64,000 nucleotides of DNA from Komagataella phaffii GS115 (Eukaryota; Ascomycota; Pichiomycetes; Pichiales; Pichiaceae), in the NCBI RefSeq assembly GCF_000027005.1, contig NC_012965.1, positions 2,095,001 through 2,159,000 on the forward strand. Direction: 5' to 3'. A program made the position numbers and the translations under genes. The notes below the pieces were generated by a model. That model saw nothing but the letters and a program-made list of their open reading frames with translations. It had not been told where the DNA came from and did not search any database. Positions 45,025 through 55,122 of this stretch are shown here, in pieces; the first letter of the stretch is position 1, and the number at the start of each line of letters is the position of its first letter.

Positions 45025-45327
45025 GCAGATTACTACCACAGCAACAGTTGAGTTTTTTGATTCCGAAGCTAATTAAATTTGGTCCTCAAACTGACTGCCT
45101 AACTCAAATGGAATATTTTAGAGATCACAAATATATAAATGCACATCTATATCATAGTACAAAGAAGATAAAATCAATAGATCAATCGATGAGACACCCC
45201 ACGCCTCAAAACTCGATACCTACAAACAGAAGCGAAAGAATCTGAATTCCGTCTGTAGTTGACATGTTTATCGCTTCGTAGCCTGAAGTCGCGTCCTAGA
45301 AAAAAATAATCCACTACTTCGTCCCAT
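45025..45327. other. Gap between the lipase-like gene and BTN1
   Basis: These 303 bases contain no supported gene. A 74-codon frame overlapping the upstream stop starts with GTG and looks random. The region should hold the upstream 3' end and the BTN1 promoter, with AT-rich aaatatataaatg near 45130. Confidence 0.5.
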
Positions 45328-46533
45328 ATGGATTATAGAACAAGGACATTTTTAGCCTTTTGGCTTTTTGGAGTGGTAAACAATGTGCTGTATGTGGTCA
45401 TTCTAAGTGCTGCTGTTGATCTTCTTAAAGAAAACCCTGGGGTACCTAAGGCTGCAATACTAATGGCTGACATACTTCCCGCGTTTTTAGCAAAGATTGT
45501 TGCTCCATTTTATCTTCATTCTATACCCTATCCAGCTAGGGTATCGATACTGATAGCCTTGAGCAGTACTGGTATGATTGTAATAGCGTGGTACAAACAG
45601 CTGAAACTAATCTTCATTGGTGTGGCTTTTGCATCTTTAAGTTCTGGACTTGGTGAGGTAACCTTTCTTCAGTTAACACATTTTTATGAGGATCTTTCCT
45701 TGAAAGCATTTAGTTCTGGAACCGGCGGGGCCGGAATTTTAGGAAGCTTCACTTATTTGACTCTCACCACTTTTTTTGGTATTCCAGTTCCCATCACATT
45801 GCTTTTGTTTAGTGTTCTCCCGTTCTCATTTGCTTGGAGTTATTTCATTCTGCTCCCGGAGAAAATTCCAGGTTACGAACTAATCCACGTAGCTTCTTCT
45901 GTGAGTGAGCCATTGGGTGACCAGGAAAGAAACATTCAGAGTTTTTCATACTGGCGTTTTCTTGCACTCGATTTGAAAGCTCATCTATTGTACACATTTA
46001 CAAGAATGAAACCGCTTGCTGCTCCTTACATGTTACCTCTTACAACAGTCTACTTCTCGGAGTATGTGATCAATCAAGGGGTCTCGCCCTCACTTCTCTT
46101 TCCTTTGAATGAGATGCCATTTGGGAAATTCCGAGATGTGTACGTTGTATACTCAACATTGTATCAACTTGGCGTTTTCATTTCAAGATCTTCCAGTAGT
46201 CTCGTCCGAATTCCACATTTGAAATGTCTCTCGGTTTTGCAGTTTACTAATTTGATGATATGTATTACTCAGTCCATGTTCTACTATATCCCTAACGTTT
46301 ATTTGATGATGCTGATCATTTTCTATGAGGGACTCTTGGGAGGAGCCTCCTACGTCAACACATTTCTTTCTGTTTTGGAAGAAACATCTTTGGATCAACG
46401 AGAGTTCGCCATGGGTGTTGTTGGCATTAGTGATAGCGCTGGCATAGTCCTCAGTGCTTGGTTTAGCATATGGCTTGAACCCCATTTATGCCAATATCAG
46501 ATTCAACACGGCAGGCCCTGGTGCCAACCTTAG
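45328..46533 (+). CDS. BTN1: Battenin/CLN3 orthologue Btn1
   Basis: This 401-residue vacuolar/Golgi membrane protein is orthologous to human CLN3 (Saccharomyces Btn1, 408 residues). It affects vacuolar pH, arginine transport and endosome-Golgi sorting. About ten to eleven hydrophobic helices are visible. Family blocks are FWLFGVVNNVLYVVILSAA at the start, DILPAFLAKI, SSGLGEVTFLQL, FSSGTGGAGILGSFTYL, and the C-terminal YEGLLGGASYVNTFLSVLEE followed by GISDSAGIVLSAWFSIWLE. It lies 150 bases upstream of MON1 on the same strand; both act in vacuolar biology. Confidence 0.93.
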   Translation: MDYRTRTFLAFWLFGVVNNVLYVVILSAAVDLLKENPGVPKAAILMADILPAFLAKIVAPFYLHSIPYPARVSILIALSSTGMIVIAWYKQLKLIFIGVAFASLSSGLGEVTFLQLTHFYEDLSLKAFSSGTGGAGILGSFTYLTLTTFFGIPVPITLLLFSVLPFSFAWSYFILLPEKIPGYELIHVASSVSEPLGDQERNIQSFSYWRFLALDLKAHLLYTFTRMKPLAAPYMLPLTTVYFSEYVINQGVSPSLLFPLNEMPFGKFRDVYVVYSTLYQLGVFISRSSSSLVRIPHLKCLSVLQFTNLMICITQSMFYYIPNVYLMMLIIFYEGLLGGASYVNTFLSVLEETSLDQREFAMGVVGISDSAGIVLSAWFSIWLEPHLCQYQIQHGRPWCQP

Positions 46534-46683
46534 CCTTAAGGTTGCAGGTTGAAAATGACTTCACGGATTTCATGTGTGAACGGGAAATCTTTTTGCGCTA
46601 ATATGTAGAGACAATTTATTGTCGCGCTTTCTGGCCGACCGTTTAATTCACATCGTAGTAATATCTGATGAAGTCCAACCTGT

Positions 46684-48408
46684 ATGAGTGCAAAAAAGTC
46701 GGTTGCGTCCTCTCTAAAGAATCCAGTCTTTTCTTCAGACGATGCAGAATCAAGGGCACTAGTCACAGACGAATACCTAGGCGACCAATCTTCTTCATCA
46801 GTAAATAATGATTTGAATTCAATATTGAAGCAAATAACGAAAGACTCAACACCCGTCTCATCCAAAGCTCTGAAGCTTGGTTTTCCGGAAGAAAAAGATG
46901 ATGAGTGTGAAGATATGCAGCTTTTTCTCAATAGGCGAAAGCATTTCTTCATTTTGTCGTCCGCTGGTAAACCGATATACTCAATGCATGGCTCGGAGGA
47001 CATTATTGTTGGATATATGGGACTAATTCAAACCATTGTAAGTTACTTCCATTTAGAAGAAACAGCCGAAGCCGGTATCGGAACTGGAGATTTGCGAAGT
47101 TTTAAAAACGGTGACGTTTGTTTTACTTTTGAGAACCGCTACCCCATCATTTTAATGGGCGTCTCAAACATGCAAGAAACTGATGTAGAATCAACGCAAC
47201 AACTGGATTTTCTATACAACTATTTGGTCACCACACTAAGTAAACCTCACATAAACAAAGTTTTCAGGCAAAGAGAAAGCTTCGACTTCAGAAAACTATT
47301 GGGTCATGCTGATGTTGCTTGTCTGAACAATATCTGTGCGGACCTTGCTAATAACTCCAATTTGGGTCTTATTATTGGAGGTTTACCATGCCTAAAGGTG
47401 AAGAGACACATCAGGGTCAAACTTGAACAAATATTACTGAGGTACACGTCTCCAAGCGTTCTTTATGGCTTATTATTGGGCCCAGAGGGAAAGTTAATAA
47501 CTGTTATGAGACCTAGAAGACACACTCTCCACACTGCGGATCTTCAACTACTGTTCTCGATGATATTTAATACCAACACATTTAAGACCAGTTCAACCGA
47601 CAAACCAGAATTCCAGGTGAACGAAGAATTTTGGGTTCCTGTGTGCCTTCCAAGGTTTAATTCGAATGGATTTCTTTACGCATTTATTCAGTTCTGGCAA
47701 CTACAAAGAGATGACGCATTAGAGAAACTAGGAACAGGATCTGCTGATCAAAGTGTCAATCCTGATACGACAAAGATGGGATTGATTTTGCTGTCCCCTT
47801 ACAAAGACCAATTTTATCAAGTCCGAGACATCAGTAAAAGAATAATTGATCGAATCATGGAGTCCTCTACACTATACAAGGAGCTTTATTTGTCAATGTT
47901 GACTAATACACCTCCAGAAGGAATATGTCCGCTTATCTCAGACTTTATATTCAAATCAAAGAAACACGCACAATATTTTTTAATAAAAAGAGACGACGAT
48001 GGAGAACATGAGCGTATGCTCAGATACATTTATTCTCGATTGCACTCTGCCGTGGTGACTAATACTCTAGTTTCACCCCAGAGAAGCACAAAATGCAACG
48101 GAGAAAATATTCTACAACGAAAGATTATTACTTTTGATTCTTCCAATTTCATCAAATACACCAAATGGAAAGTGAGTAGCTCCCAATTAGAAGAAAGTTT
48201 TAACATGAATGCACGTATTTCATCTAGCCCCCAAAAAAACGACATAGTGACGGGCTTTGTTATTTCCACTCCATCCTTCGAACTGTACATGGTTCGCAAA
48301 GGTAGTGATATTGACAAAAAGGCCCTTGCGCAAACCAGCAAAAAGATTATCAAATGGTGTCTCAAGAACGAAGGAAGATTGTTCGTGAGTGGAGGCGCTG
48401 TGTTTTAG
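46684..48408 (+). CDS. MON1: Mon1, subunit of the Mon1-Ccz1 Rab7 exchange factor
   Basis: This 574-residue protein activates Ypt7 with Ccz1 for endosome-vacuole and autophagosome-vacuole fusion (644 residues in Saccharomyces). After an acidic, Ser-rich start (1-75), three longin-type domains follow. The first begins with KHFFILSSAGKPIYSMHGSED, and later family blocks are LLRYTSPSVLYGLLLGPEGKLITVMRPRRHTLH and FWVPVCLPRFNSNGFLYAFIQF. The C-terminus ends SKKIIKWCLKNEGRLFV. The stop TAG (48406-48408) overlaps the opposing IZH-family stop by 3 bases. Confidence 0.92.
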   Translation: MSAKKSVASSLKNPVFSSDDAESRALVTDEYLGDQSSSSVNNDLNSILKQITKDSTPVSSKALKLGFPEEKDDECEDMQLFLNRRKHFFILSSAGKPIYSMHGSEDIIVGYMGLIQTIVSYFHLEETAEAGIGTGDLRSFKNGDVCFTFENRYPIILMGVSNMQETDVESTQQLDFLYNYLVTTLSKPHINKVFRQRESFDFRKLLGHADVACLNNICADLANNSNLGLIIGGLPCLKVKRHIRVKLEQILLRYTSPSVLYGLLLGPEGKLITVMRPRRHTLHTADLQLLFSMIFNTNTFKTSSTDKPEFQVNEEFWVPVCLPRFNSNGFLYAFIQFWQLQRDDALEKLGTGSADQSVNPDTTKMGLILLSPYKDQFYQVRDISKRIIDRIMESSTLYKELYLSMLTNTPPEGICPLISDFIFKSKKHAQYFLIKRDDDGEHERMLRYIYSRLHSAVVTNTLVSPQRSTKCNGENILQRKIITFDSSNFIKYTKWKVSSSQLEESFNMNARISSSPQKNDIVTGFVISTPSFELYMVRKGSDIDKKALAQTSKKIIKWCLKNEGRLFVSGGAVF

Positions 48409-49337
48409 ACTCTAGTCAGTTTGGAGTAATTATAAGAGCCTACCAATGCCATTCCATGGCAAACAGCAGCAATTACCACTAAAACATGAAAAATTTGATG
48501 ACTGCTTCCAAGTAGATCAAAACTACCGGGGGCTAATCTTTCAGGCACTCTTAAAGCATATATCGAAGCACCTAGAATGTAAAAAATTGCCTCCAATATA
48601 ATAAACTTTAAGCCACAACGTTGCACTGTCTCTTCCTTTCCATAGGTATATAATCCAACAAGAACTGGCACCCCACCCCAAAGGCCAAAGGACACAAACA
48701 TTGAAGCCCTGAAAGGTCTCCATTCGGGTCTTCTGAAATTGTCATCCAGTGAGACAGTTGCACACACAATAGCCAAAATAACCGTGACTGATATCATAAT
48801 CGAATACAAGTTGGGCTTATCGATGAAGGCGTAATAGATAATCCCTATTAGTGACGTAGAAATCAAAAGGACAATCCCAAGATAGTCCAATTTGTTTCCA
48901 ACTATAGCAATCTTATGAGAGTGGGACTTGAAACAATGAAAACAAGCACTGCACATGAAACAGCCAAAAAGTCCAAACAAAAACAGAGAACATACAACAT
49001 AGTCTACAGCTACCGCTGAATGATTAAAAGTTTGTTCAAATGCATTTTGCTGGAACAAAATAAAAGCGAAAAAGACTGCTAATGTAGGAGATACAAGTGC
49101 TGGTATAAGATGAGTGTAAATGTTGGCACTTTCGTTGTGCACATAGGTCAAGGAACGAAAACACGCTTTGAAGCTGCTTGTTTCTGAAACGTATGACCCT
49201 AGAATGAAATGATTGTCCTTCATCCAATCAGGCAACTCATGATACTTGGCTAGTTGTTGAATTTTCTTGACAGGACTATGCTTTGACACAGTGTTATCGA
49301 CAACAGCTTCGTAGGTTCCTCTTCTCTTAATGGCCAT
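48405..49337 (-). CDS. PAQR/haemolysin-III family membrane protein, IZH type
   Basis: This 310-residue seven-helix protein belongs to the progestin/adiponectin-receptor family; the Saccharomyces Izh1-4 proteins affect zinc and sterol homeostasis. Family signatures are PDWMKDNHFILGSYV near the start, LTYVHNESANIYTHLIPAL leading into helix 1, CSACFHCFKSHSHK between helices 2 and 3, and RLAPGSFDLLGSSHQIFHVLVVIAAVCHG at the end. Histidines there match the metal-site positions of PAQRs. ATG 49337 is chosen; the frame extends to a TTG at 49385. Which IZH paralogue it equals is unclear, with Izh1/Izh4 or Izh2 all possible. Confidence 0.87.
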   Translation of the reverse strand: MAIKRRGTYEAVVDNTVSKHSPVKKIQQLAKYHELPDWMKDNHFILGSYVSETSSFKACFRSLTYVHNESANIYTHLIPALVSPTLAVFFAFILFQQNAFEQTFNHSAVAVDYVVCSLFLFGLFGCFMCSACFHCFKSHSHKIAIVGNKLDYLGIVLLISTSLIGIIYYAFIDKPNLYSIMISVTVILAIVCATVSLDDNFRRPEWRPFRASMFVSFGLWGGVPVLVGLYTYGKEETVQRCGLKFIILEAIFYILGASIYALRVPERLAPGSFDLLGSSHQIFHVLVVIAAVCHGMALVGSYNYSKLTRV

Positions 49338-49596
49338 TAGTATAATGGAGTGTCCAATAGTATAATTTGGTTTCTTTTTGAACAAAAGCTGTTAGGGTAA
49401 ATGAGCTTACGAGAGAAATGAATAGGAGTATGGTTACTTCACATCGCTTGTATATTTTTGGATGCGAATAGATCTCCTCATAGTCAGATACTTTCGAAAT
49501 TCGCGGTTATTATCAAGTGAGTTGATTCAAACGTTCTATAATTCGATCAGATTAAACTTTGTACTTTCTGGCGTACTTGTTCATAGTAGCTTGAAT

Positions 49597-50412
49597 ATGG
49601 CAAAAGCTTCGAGGTCTGAAAGTTTACTATTGGAGATTATAAACAGCTCCGAGAATTCGAATAAGTGTGGGGAATGTGGCTCTTGTTATCCGACTTGGGC
49701 CAGCTGGAACTTGGGAGTTCTCCTTTGTGGAAGGTGTGCATCTCTTCATAGAGTTTTAGGTTTTGATGTTTCAAGGGTGAAATCTCTTTCTTTGGAGGAA
49801 TGGAATGAAAAGGAGCTACAGCAGCTTAAGGTTTTGGGCAACAAAAAGAATACGAAGAAATGGAATCCCAAAAGAATTCCTTTCCCTTTTGACGAAGACG
49901 ATAAAACTGGGATGGAAGCGTGGATTAAAGACAAGTACATAAAGGGAAAATTCCTAAATGAATCATATGAAGAACTGGATTATAATTTGGGATATCCGCG
50001 TTCTTCAACTAAGTCAGCATCGAAAAGCCCTAGTTTTGAGTCCGATGATTTTTCAAGAATCGGAAACAGATCCTATACAAAACTTTCATCCTCCAAGACG
50101 GAATCAAGACATAATTCCGAAGTACCACCTCCTCTGCCTCGCAGAAGAGAAAATTCCTTAACAGCAAACAAGATTACCACGATTAATTCGGAAACTGACT
50201 GGTTGAGTAGACCATCGAGTTCACCTGCCCCCGCACACCATCAACAGTCAACATTCCAGCCAATGATTATCTCTGAAGCACCTGATCAAACCTTCATGCA
50301 GCCACAGATTTACCAGTATGTTGATCCGATTGATGGACTGCTCAAGTATGTGGACCAAAATGGACAGCAATATATTGATTCAGCTCAATATCAAAATTTC
50401 TATCAGTCTTAG
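49597..50412 (+). CDS. GTS1: Gts1-like ArfGAP zinc-finger protein
   Basis: From ATG 49597 this is a 271-residue protein. The ArfGAP zinc finger at about 22-45 fits C-x2-C-x16-C-x2-C (CGECGSCYPTW ... LCGRC), followed by the arginine finger in SLHRVLG. The block KKWNPKRIPFPFD and the DKYIKGKF segment match Saccharomyces Gts1. So do the later PPLPRRR motif and a C-terminal YVDPIDGLLKYVDQNGQQY that parallels the Gts1 YDPATG...YVDQQQY part. The Gln-rich tail and UBA region of Gts1 are missing or much shorter. An in-frame ATG at 49462 would add 45 hydrophobic/basic residues, which I doubt. Gts1 acts in endocytosis and ultradian metabolic timing. Confidence 0.8.
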   Translation: MAKASRSESLLLEIINSSENSNKCGECGSCYPTWASWNLGVLLCGRCASLHRVLGFDVSRVKSLSLEEWNEKELQQLKVLGNKKNTKKWNPKRIPFPFDEDDKTGMEAWIKDKYIKGKFLNESYEELDYNLGYPRSSTKSASKSPSFESDDFSRIGNRSYTKLSSSKTESRHNSEVPPPLPRRRENSLTANKITTINSETDWLSRPSSSPAPAHHQQSTFQPMIISEAPDQTFMQPQIYQYVDPIDGLLKYVDQNGQQYIDSAQYQNFYQS

Positions 50413-51545
50413 CTTAGTTAAGCTGTACCATATTTACAAAAGTCGAATATTTACTTACAATTCAGGCTGACATTGAACCATTAGTCACCGCTGCGGAGTA
50501 TCCTTGGGCCGACTACAGCAGTAGCTGCAGCATCAGTTTTTGGGATATAGTACCAATTTTGGTGACCGTTGGCCACATGTAAATTCTGAATTTTTAGCGG
50601 GCACTTCAAAAGAGAGAACGGAGATGAAATAGATCATCACAAGTTATGTAGAATATGGCACCATTCAAAATTTGTAAAGTGCCACGTCAATAGCATGGCT
50701 TGCATTCGTTGTTTTCTTTTCCTTAGGAGAAGGAATACGGTTGCTCTTGTATTTTCTGCTGACTAGGATATCTTACTTTTCGGCATTTTCAAGTATGTTT
50801 TTTTTCTTCTTTCTCTTACTAGCTGAGATTGATTTCAAGTAGACAGTTAAATAAAGGAATTGTAGGGCTGATTATTTTAGAGAACATATTTAAGGCGTTT
50901 ATATACTAAGTTTGCATCCGTCAGATAGATGTGATAGTTCAGAGTTTACTGGCAACTAGTAAGAATTCTCACCCTTAAACTAATGTTAGCGGCACATGCA
51001 AGTAACGCAATCCAAGAGTATTACTTGAATGTTAAATCTATTCACTTCCACTTGGTTTGGCCCTGTACGGTTTTGTCACCCCAGATCTAAAGATAACACC
51101 GAAGATGATCAATTTTCTCCGCACTCCACCAAAAATGTTATGGCTCCATACGACTGGGCGTTCGAAACCCACAATTGCTTGTAGTAGATTGCACATACAG
51201 TATGTGCAACTAATAGTACGAAGAACAGGCAAAAATCTTTCGTTTAAGTATTTGATGTTTTGAAGTTGAAAAAATCCTCAAACAATCCATCTATTCATCC
51301 ATCCATTCAGTATGTATTAGGAATCTATCAATAAAGGATCCAGACACATTTTTCATTATCTCTAAAAAGCGTCTTACAAAAGAAACGATGCCACACGTGT
51401 ATACAAACTTCAATATTAACATCATTGGCTAAGGACTATGAATCCCAGAACCGACATAAGTACTTAAAGCTTTGGCCTCCATGGTGAATTAAAGGCATTA
51501 AGACAAAGCTGCAAGAGTTTTTCAAATCGAATTTCATTCAACTAG
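50413..51545. other. 1.1-kb gene-poor gap between convergent GTS1 and MSY1
   Basis: Both flanking genes end here, so promoters are not required, yet the gap is long for this genome. Two overlapping opposite-strand frames (about 51038-51263) are the only open stretches and match nothing I know. A perfect 21-base palindrome lies at 51189-51209. GTTCGAAACCC at 51160-51170 resembles a Pol III B box. An unannotated noncoding RNA or a lost gene is possible. Confidence 0.45.
51189..51209. repeat. Perfect 21-base palindrome (10-base arms)
   Basis: TTGCACATAC, then a single A, then GTATGTGCAA: the arms are exact reverse complements. In RNA this would need a larger loop than one base, so about 8-9 pairs could form a tight hairpin. 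As DNA it could be a dimeric protein site. No family is implied. Confidence 0.6.
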
Positions 51546-53030
51546 TCATTCTGATGTGACTTCTATGACGTGATAGTCCTTTTTCCCAACCCTTATAAGT
51601 ATCAATTTCCCATCCAGAGCATCATCAGGTTTAATCCTTAGATCTGAATCAAAAATTCTGGTATTTTTTACTCCCAAACTGACACTACCACCTTTGATCA
51701 GCTTTTTTAACTCTGTTCTTGATTTTTGTTGGCGGTAAATATCTTCCAATACGTTTAGAATGGACAAATTTTCAATCATACAAGCTTTGTAAGTTTTCAG
51801 CAAGCCTTGTTTTCTGAAGGCTTCCAAAATCTCAAGGGTGTTAAAGTTAAGAAAACCACCAAACAATGTTTCCGATATTATAAGGTTGCTGATTCCTTCT
51901 CCTTGCCCATGAATCAAGTCGCATAGTTCGACAGCCAAAATTTTTTGCCCAATCCTTTGTTTCTTGTTTTGCTTGTGCTTTAAGACTATCTTGTCAATTA
52001 CACTCAAAGGAAGTAAAGAGAATTTGTTGAGAAAACGTTCAACATCACCGTCTGATAAATTGATCATATACTGATAAAGTTGATAGGATGGGGTCATATA
52101 TTTATCAATGAAAACTGCATTTCCAGCTGACTTACCAAATTTTTCTCCGGTTGAAGTTGTCAACAAAGGAACTGTTATGCCAAAAGCTCCAGGGGCATGA
52201 ACGGCATTATCAGCTTTATTTCTATGCAATCTGCTAATAAAATCAATTCCTGCAACTATGTTTCCATATTGATCATTTCCACCGACCTGGATTTGAACGT
52301 TGTGATTTTTGTATAAAACGAAAAAATCAAAAGCTTGTAAAATTTGGTAGGTGAATTCATTGAATCCAATTCCCATTCCAGAGTTTAGCCTTTTTTTAAT
52401 AGACTCTCTTGCGAGCATTTGATTGACTTTAATAAACTTTCCATAAGTAGAGAGGAAATCAAGTATTCTAATATTTTCCCACCATTCAATATTATTTTTC
52501 AGCATCTGGGTTCCCGGTTCAACGTCTTTGAAAAGTTGATTTCTCCGATGAGCAAAAGTTACTCCTCTCCTGAAAAAAGACTTCATTTGTTTTCGAATAT
52601 TCTCAACATTGGATTCTCTTTCTTCATGCTGTATTTCAGTTCGCTCGGTTTCTCTGCCTGATGGATCACCCACTTTACCAGTAGCACCTCCCACAAGGGG
52701 GAATATATTATGACCCCTCAAATTAAAATGCAGGAGGACCATCAAAGGTAGAAGATTTCCAATATGAAGCGATCTGGCAGAAGGATCAGCTCCACAGTAG
52801 AGACTGAGCCTTCGCTTAGAGCAAAGTTGTGAGAGTTCAGGTTCATGAGTACATTGAGATAATAGGCCACGCTTTTTCAAATGGTTCAAGATAGGATCAT
52901 CTAAATCACGCCTACAGTCTTCAGTCGTGACATCAATACCGTATTTAGTTAAAATTTGTAAAGTGGAGTTCCTCCTTTTAAATAATTGGCAAGAAAGAGT
53001 TCCGACTTGTAAAATTTTAACTTTCATCAT
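51546..53030 (-). CDS. MSY1: Mitochondrial tyrosyl-tRNA synthetase
   Basis: This class-I synthetase charges mitochondrial tRNA-Tyr. It has 494 residues (492 in Saccharomyces). The HIGH motif is in CGADPSARSLHIGNLLPLM near 85-105. PLVGGATGKVGDPSGRETER, QVGGNDQYGN and the KMSKS-type KFGKSAGNAVFIDK follow in order. An S4-like RNA-binding domain closes the protein (LKKLIKGGSVSLGVKNTRI). The N-terminus (MMKVKILQVGTLSCQLFKRRNSTL) is basic with no acidic residues, as expected of a presequence. The frame extends to a TTG at 53042; the first ATG pair is at 53030/53027. Confidence 0.93.
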   Translation of the reverse strand: MMKVKILQVGTLSCQLFKRRNSTLQILTKYGIDVTTEDCRRDLDDPILNHLKKRGLLSQCTHEPELSQLCSKRRLSLYCGADPSARSLHIGNLLPLMVLLHFNLRGHNIFPLVGGATGKVGDPSGRETERTEIQHEERESNVENIRKQMKSFFRRGVTFAHRRNQLFKDVEPGTQMLKNNIEWWENIRILDFLSTYGKFIKVNQMLARESIKKRLNSGMGIGFNEFTYQILQAFDFFVLYKNHNVQIQVGGNDQYGNIVAGIDFISRLHRNKADNAVHAPGAFGITVPLLTTSTGEKFGKSAGNAVFIDKYMTPSYQLYQYMINLSDGDVERFLNKFSLLPLSVIDKIVLKHKQNKKQRIGQKILAVELCDLIHGQGEGISNLIISETLFGGFLNFNTLEILEAFRKQGLLKTYKACMIENLSILNVLEDIYRQQKSRTELKKLIKGGSVSLGVKNTRIFDSDLRIKPDDALDGKLILIRVGKKDYHVIEVTSE

Positions 53031-54184
53031 CTCAAGATCCAAGAATACTTTAACACTTGTTTCTGATTATGTATTAGTCGAGAATTCGAGACCTCGAGTA
53101 TCCATTAGAATGCCACCCAACTCGCTAAGATTTTTTTTTTTCCTTCTGCAAAGTAACAACAACCAGATTTATTGACATCCCTTGCCGGACTTTTAGTCTC
53201 ATGTATTGGAGGCCACTCTAATCTGGAAGAAAAACAAATGAAAGATTTATGTTCAGCCCTTTCATGCCAGTGGTGAATTGGCCCTACCTTCTTTCTAACA
53301 TATTAATCTAGTCCAACCTAACTGTTAATCGGTAGTATTTTTGAACAATTAAATATAGCTCTACGTTGTATCTAACTAAATTCTATGAGTAGACTACAAA
53401 TTGCACACTTGAATGTTAATTATATTGTAGACGTGTATATGTGGTTGGCTGCCTCATAATCATTGTAATAATGAGGGCGCCCATCGCTGGCTTCGATTTC
53501 ATGGGTTCGATGTCTACGATACAGTACTCATGTTACGGCCTTAACCACCACAAAGATCAAATGATGATATCTAGTGGAACTTAATAGAAACCATGTTTGA
53601 TATTCGTCTAGATACACAGGAAAACAAAACAGATAATTCGTTTTCTGACAACTAGGATGGGAAAAAGGCAACAAAAGCCACCTTTTGCTTTACCTAGCTG
53701 CATGCATAAGACAAGTGACCAACTAAGTTGAATACAACAGCTCCAAGACTTCCTGATTTTACAGAATTTGCCAACAATTCAGGTAGTTTATTGAGCCACT
53801 TCAACCTTGTGGTAGTTCTTGCATTAAAGACGCTGATTAATCTATGTAGCCTAGGATGGGAAGTCACGCGAAAATAAAATGTAGCTTCGAGAAATGAGAA
53901 ATAACTCTGTCAAAATGGAAACAACCGCGCGGTTCCGAGAAAGGAATTCCGGAAGGTTACGGTGGACAGGATATGATCCAATATTCCGGTTTGCTCTGTG
54001 TTCCGATCGGTTCCGAGATTGCTAGAGCCAATGAGAGTAGAATTGATTACCTCAGTGCTTCTCCAGACTGAAGATCCCCCATCATCTGGTCAGTATTTTA
54101 ATCCTTTCCTTGTCACTGTCTCAATATTTCTCTGTCAAGAGTTCGATTTCCAGGCCTTCAATAAACAGCATAATCCTTAATACA
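53031..54184. other. Long divergent MSY1-SDH2 promoter region
   Basis: About 1.15 kb contains no supported gene. Near SDH2 it carries two CCAAT boxes (53978 and 54028) and an 11-base direct repeat CGGTTCCGAGA (53930 and 54008), plus CGCGCG at 53926. A short frame starting ATG 53471 (36 codons) looks random. GGTTCGATG near 53504 is not part of a foldable tRNA. Confidence 0.55.
53978..54032 (+). promoter_or_regulatory. Paired CCAAT boxes upstream of SDH2
   Basis: CCAAT occurs at 53978-53982 and 54028-54032, exactly 50 bases apart and about 205 and 155 bases before the SDH2 ATG. In Saccharomyces, CCAAT sites bound by the Hap2/3/4/5 complex drive respiratory genes, including SDH2. The motif and spacing are seen; binding in this species is inferred. 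Confidence 0.45.
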
Positions 54185-54988
54185 ATGCTTACTCACACAG
54201 TATTGAGAGCTGGAACTAAGAGAACCTGCTCTACCCTTTCTGTCGTCAGAGGGTTGGCCACGGTCTCGCAGAATCAACCCAGGCTGAAGTCATTCAAAGT
54301 GTATCGTTGGTCTCCTGATACGCCGGAAATTAAGCCACATATGCAAGAATACAAGATTGATCTGAACGAATGTGGTCCCATGGTTTTGGATGCTTTGCTC
54401 AAGATCAAGAACGAACAGGATGCTACACTTACCTTCCGTAGATCGTGTCGTGAGGGTATTTGTGGATCATGTGCTATGAACATTGGTGGTAGAAACACTT
54501 TGGCATGTTTATGCAAGATCGACCAGAATGAGAGCACGGAACTCAAAATTTATCCTCTTCCTCACATGTTTGTAGTCCGAGACCTAGTGCCTGATTTAAC
54601 ACACTTTTACAAGCAATACAAATCGATCCAACCATTTTTACAAAGAGATTCGGTGCCTAGCGATGGCAAAGAAAATTTACAATCTATTGAGGATCGTAAG
54701 AAGTTGGATGGATTGTACGAGTGTATCTTGTGTGCCTGCTGTTCTACGTCTTGCCCGTCTTATTGGTGGAATCAACAGGAATATTTAGGCCCCGCGGTTT
54801 TAATGCAAGCCTATAGATGGTTGATCGATTCCCGTGATCAAGCTTCTGTGGCAAGAAAAGAAATGTTGCAGAATTCAATGTCACTATACCGCTGTCACAC
54901 AATCATGAACTGTGCTCGTACTTGTCCGAAAGGCTTGAATCCAGGTAAAGCCATTGCGGAAATCAAAAAACAGCTTGCCTTTGACTAA
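54185..54988 (+). CDS. SDH2: Succinate dehydrogenase iron-sulfur subunit
   Basis: This 267-residue Fe-S subunit of respiratory complex II passes electrons from Sdh1 FAD to ubiquinone at the mitochondrial inner membrane. A presequence of about 20-25 residues ([26 protein letters not shown]) precedes the mature protein. The [2Fe-2S] ligands are in [22 protein letters not shown] (split here at the first glycine, residues about 79-100). The [4Fe-4S] ligands are in [11 protein letters not shown], and the [3Fe-4S] ligands are in [17 protein letters not shown]. Length equals the family (266). A longer in-frame ORF starts at ATG 54110, but ATG 54185 gives the standard presequence. Confidence 0.96.
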   Translation: MLTHTVLRAGTKRTCSTLSVVRGLATVSQNQPRLKSFKVYRWSPDTPEIKPHMQEYKIDLNECGPMVLDALLKIKNEQDATLTFRRSCREGICGSCAMNIGGRNTLACLCKIDQNESTELKIYPLPHMFVVRDLVPDLTHFYKQYKSIQPFLQRDSVPSDGKENLQSIEDRKKLDGLYECILCACCSTSCPSYWWNQQEYLGPAVLMQAYRWLIDSRDQASVARKEMLQNSMSLYRCHTIMNCARTCPKGLNPGKAIAEIKKQLAFD

Positions 54989-55122
54989 GTTTTTTAGGTA
55001 CACTTATTTATTACAACGATTCTATCCACATTTTCATCTGCCTTGAACTTCAGGCTTCTGTAAAACTTGATTTGTATATCAAGGTACTACTAAGTGCGAA
55101 CGTACTGGCCAACTTAGCAGAA

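Noticed and set aside
45021..45245. 74-codon frame overlapping the lipase-like gene stop
   Set aside because: GTG start, random-looking product and no good context.
46536..47003. 155-codon minus-strand frame over the 5' part of MON1
   Set aside because: Antisense shadow of a conserved gene; its composition mirrors MON1 codons and no family is recognisable.
49462..49596. 45-codon N-terminal extension of GTS1
   Set aside because: Absent from known Gts1 proteins, and ATG 49597 gives the expected start just before the zinc finger. It cannot be fully excluded as an alternative start.
51160..51170. tRNA B-box-like GTTCGAAACCC
   Set aside because: I could not fold an acceptor stem, anticodon arm and D arm around it; the T stem pairs imperfectly. 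Kept only as a weak hint of a Pol III element.
53503..53511. GGTTCGATG resembling a tRNA T arm
   Set aside because: Flanking bases do not pair into a T stem and no other tRNA arms are present.
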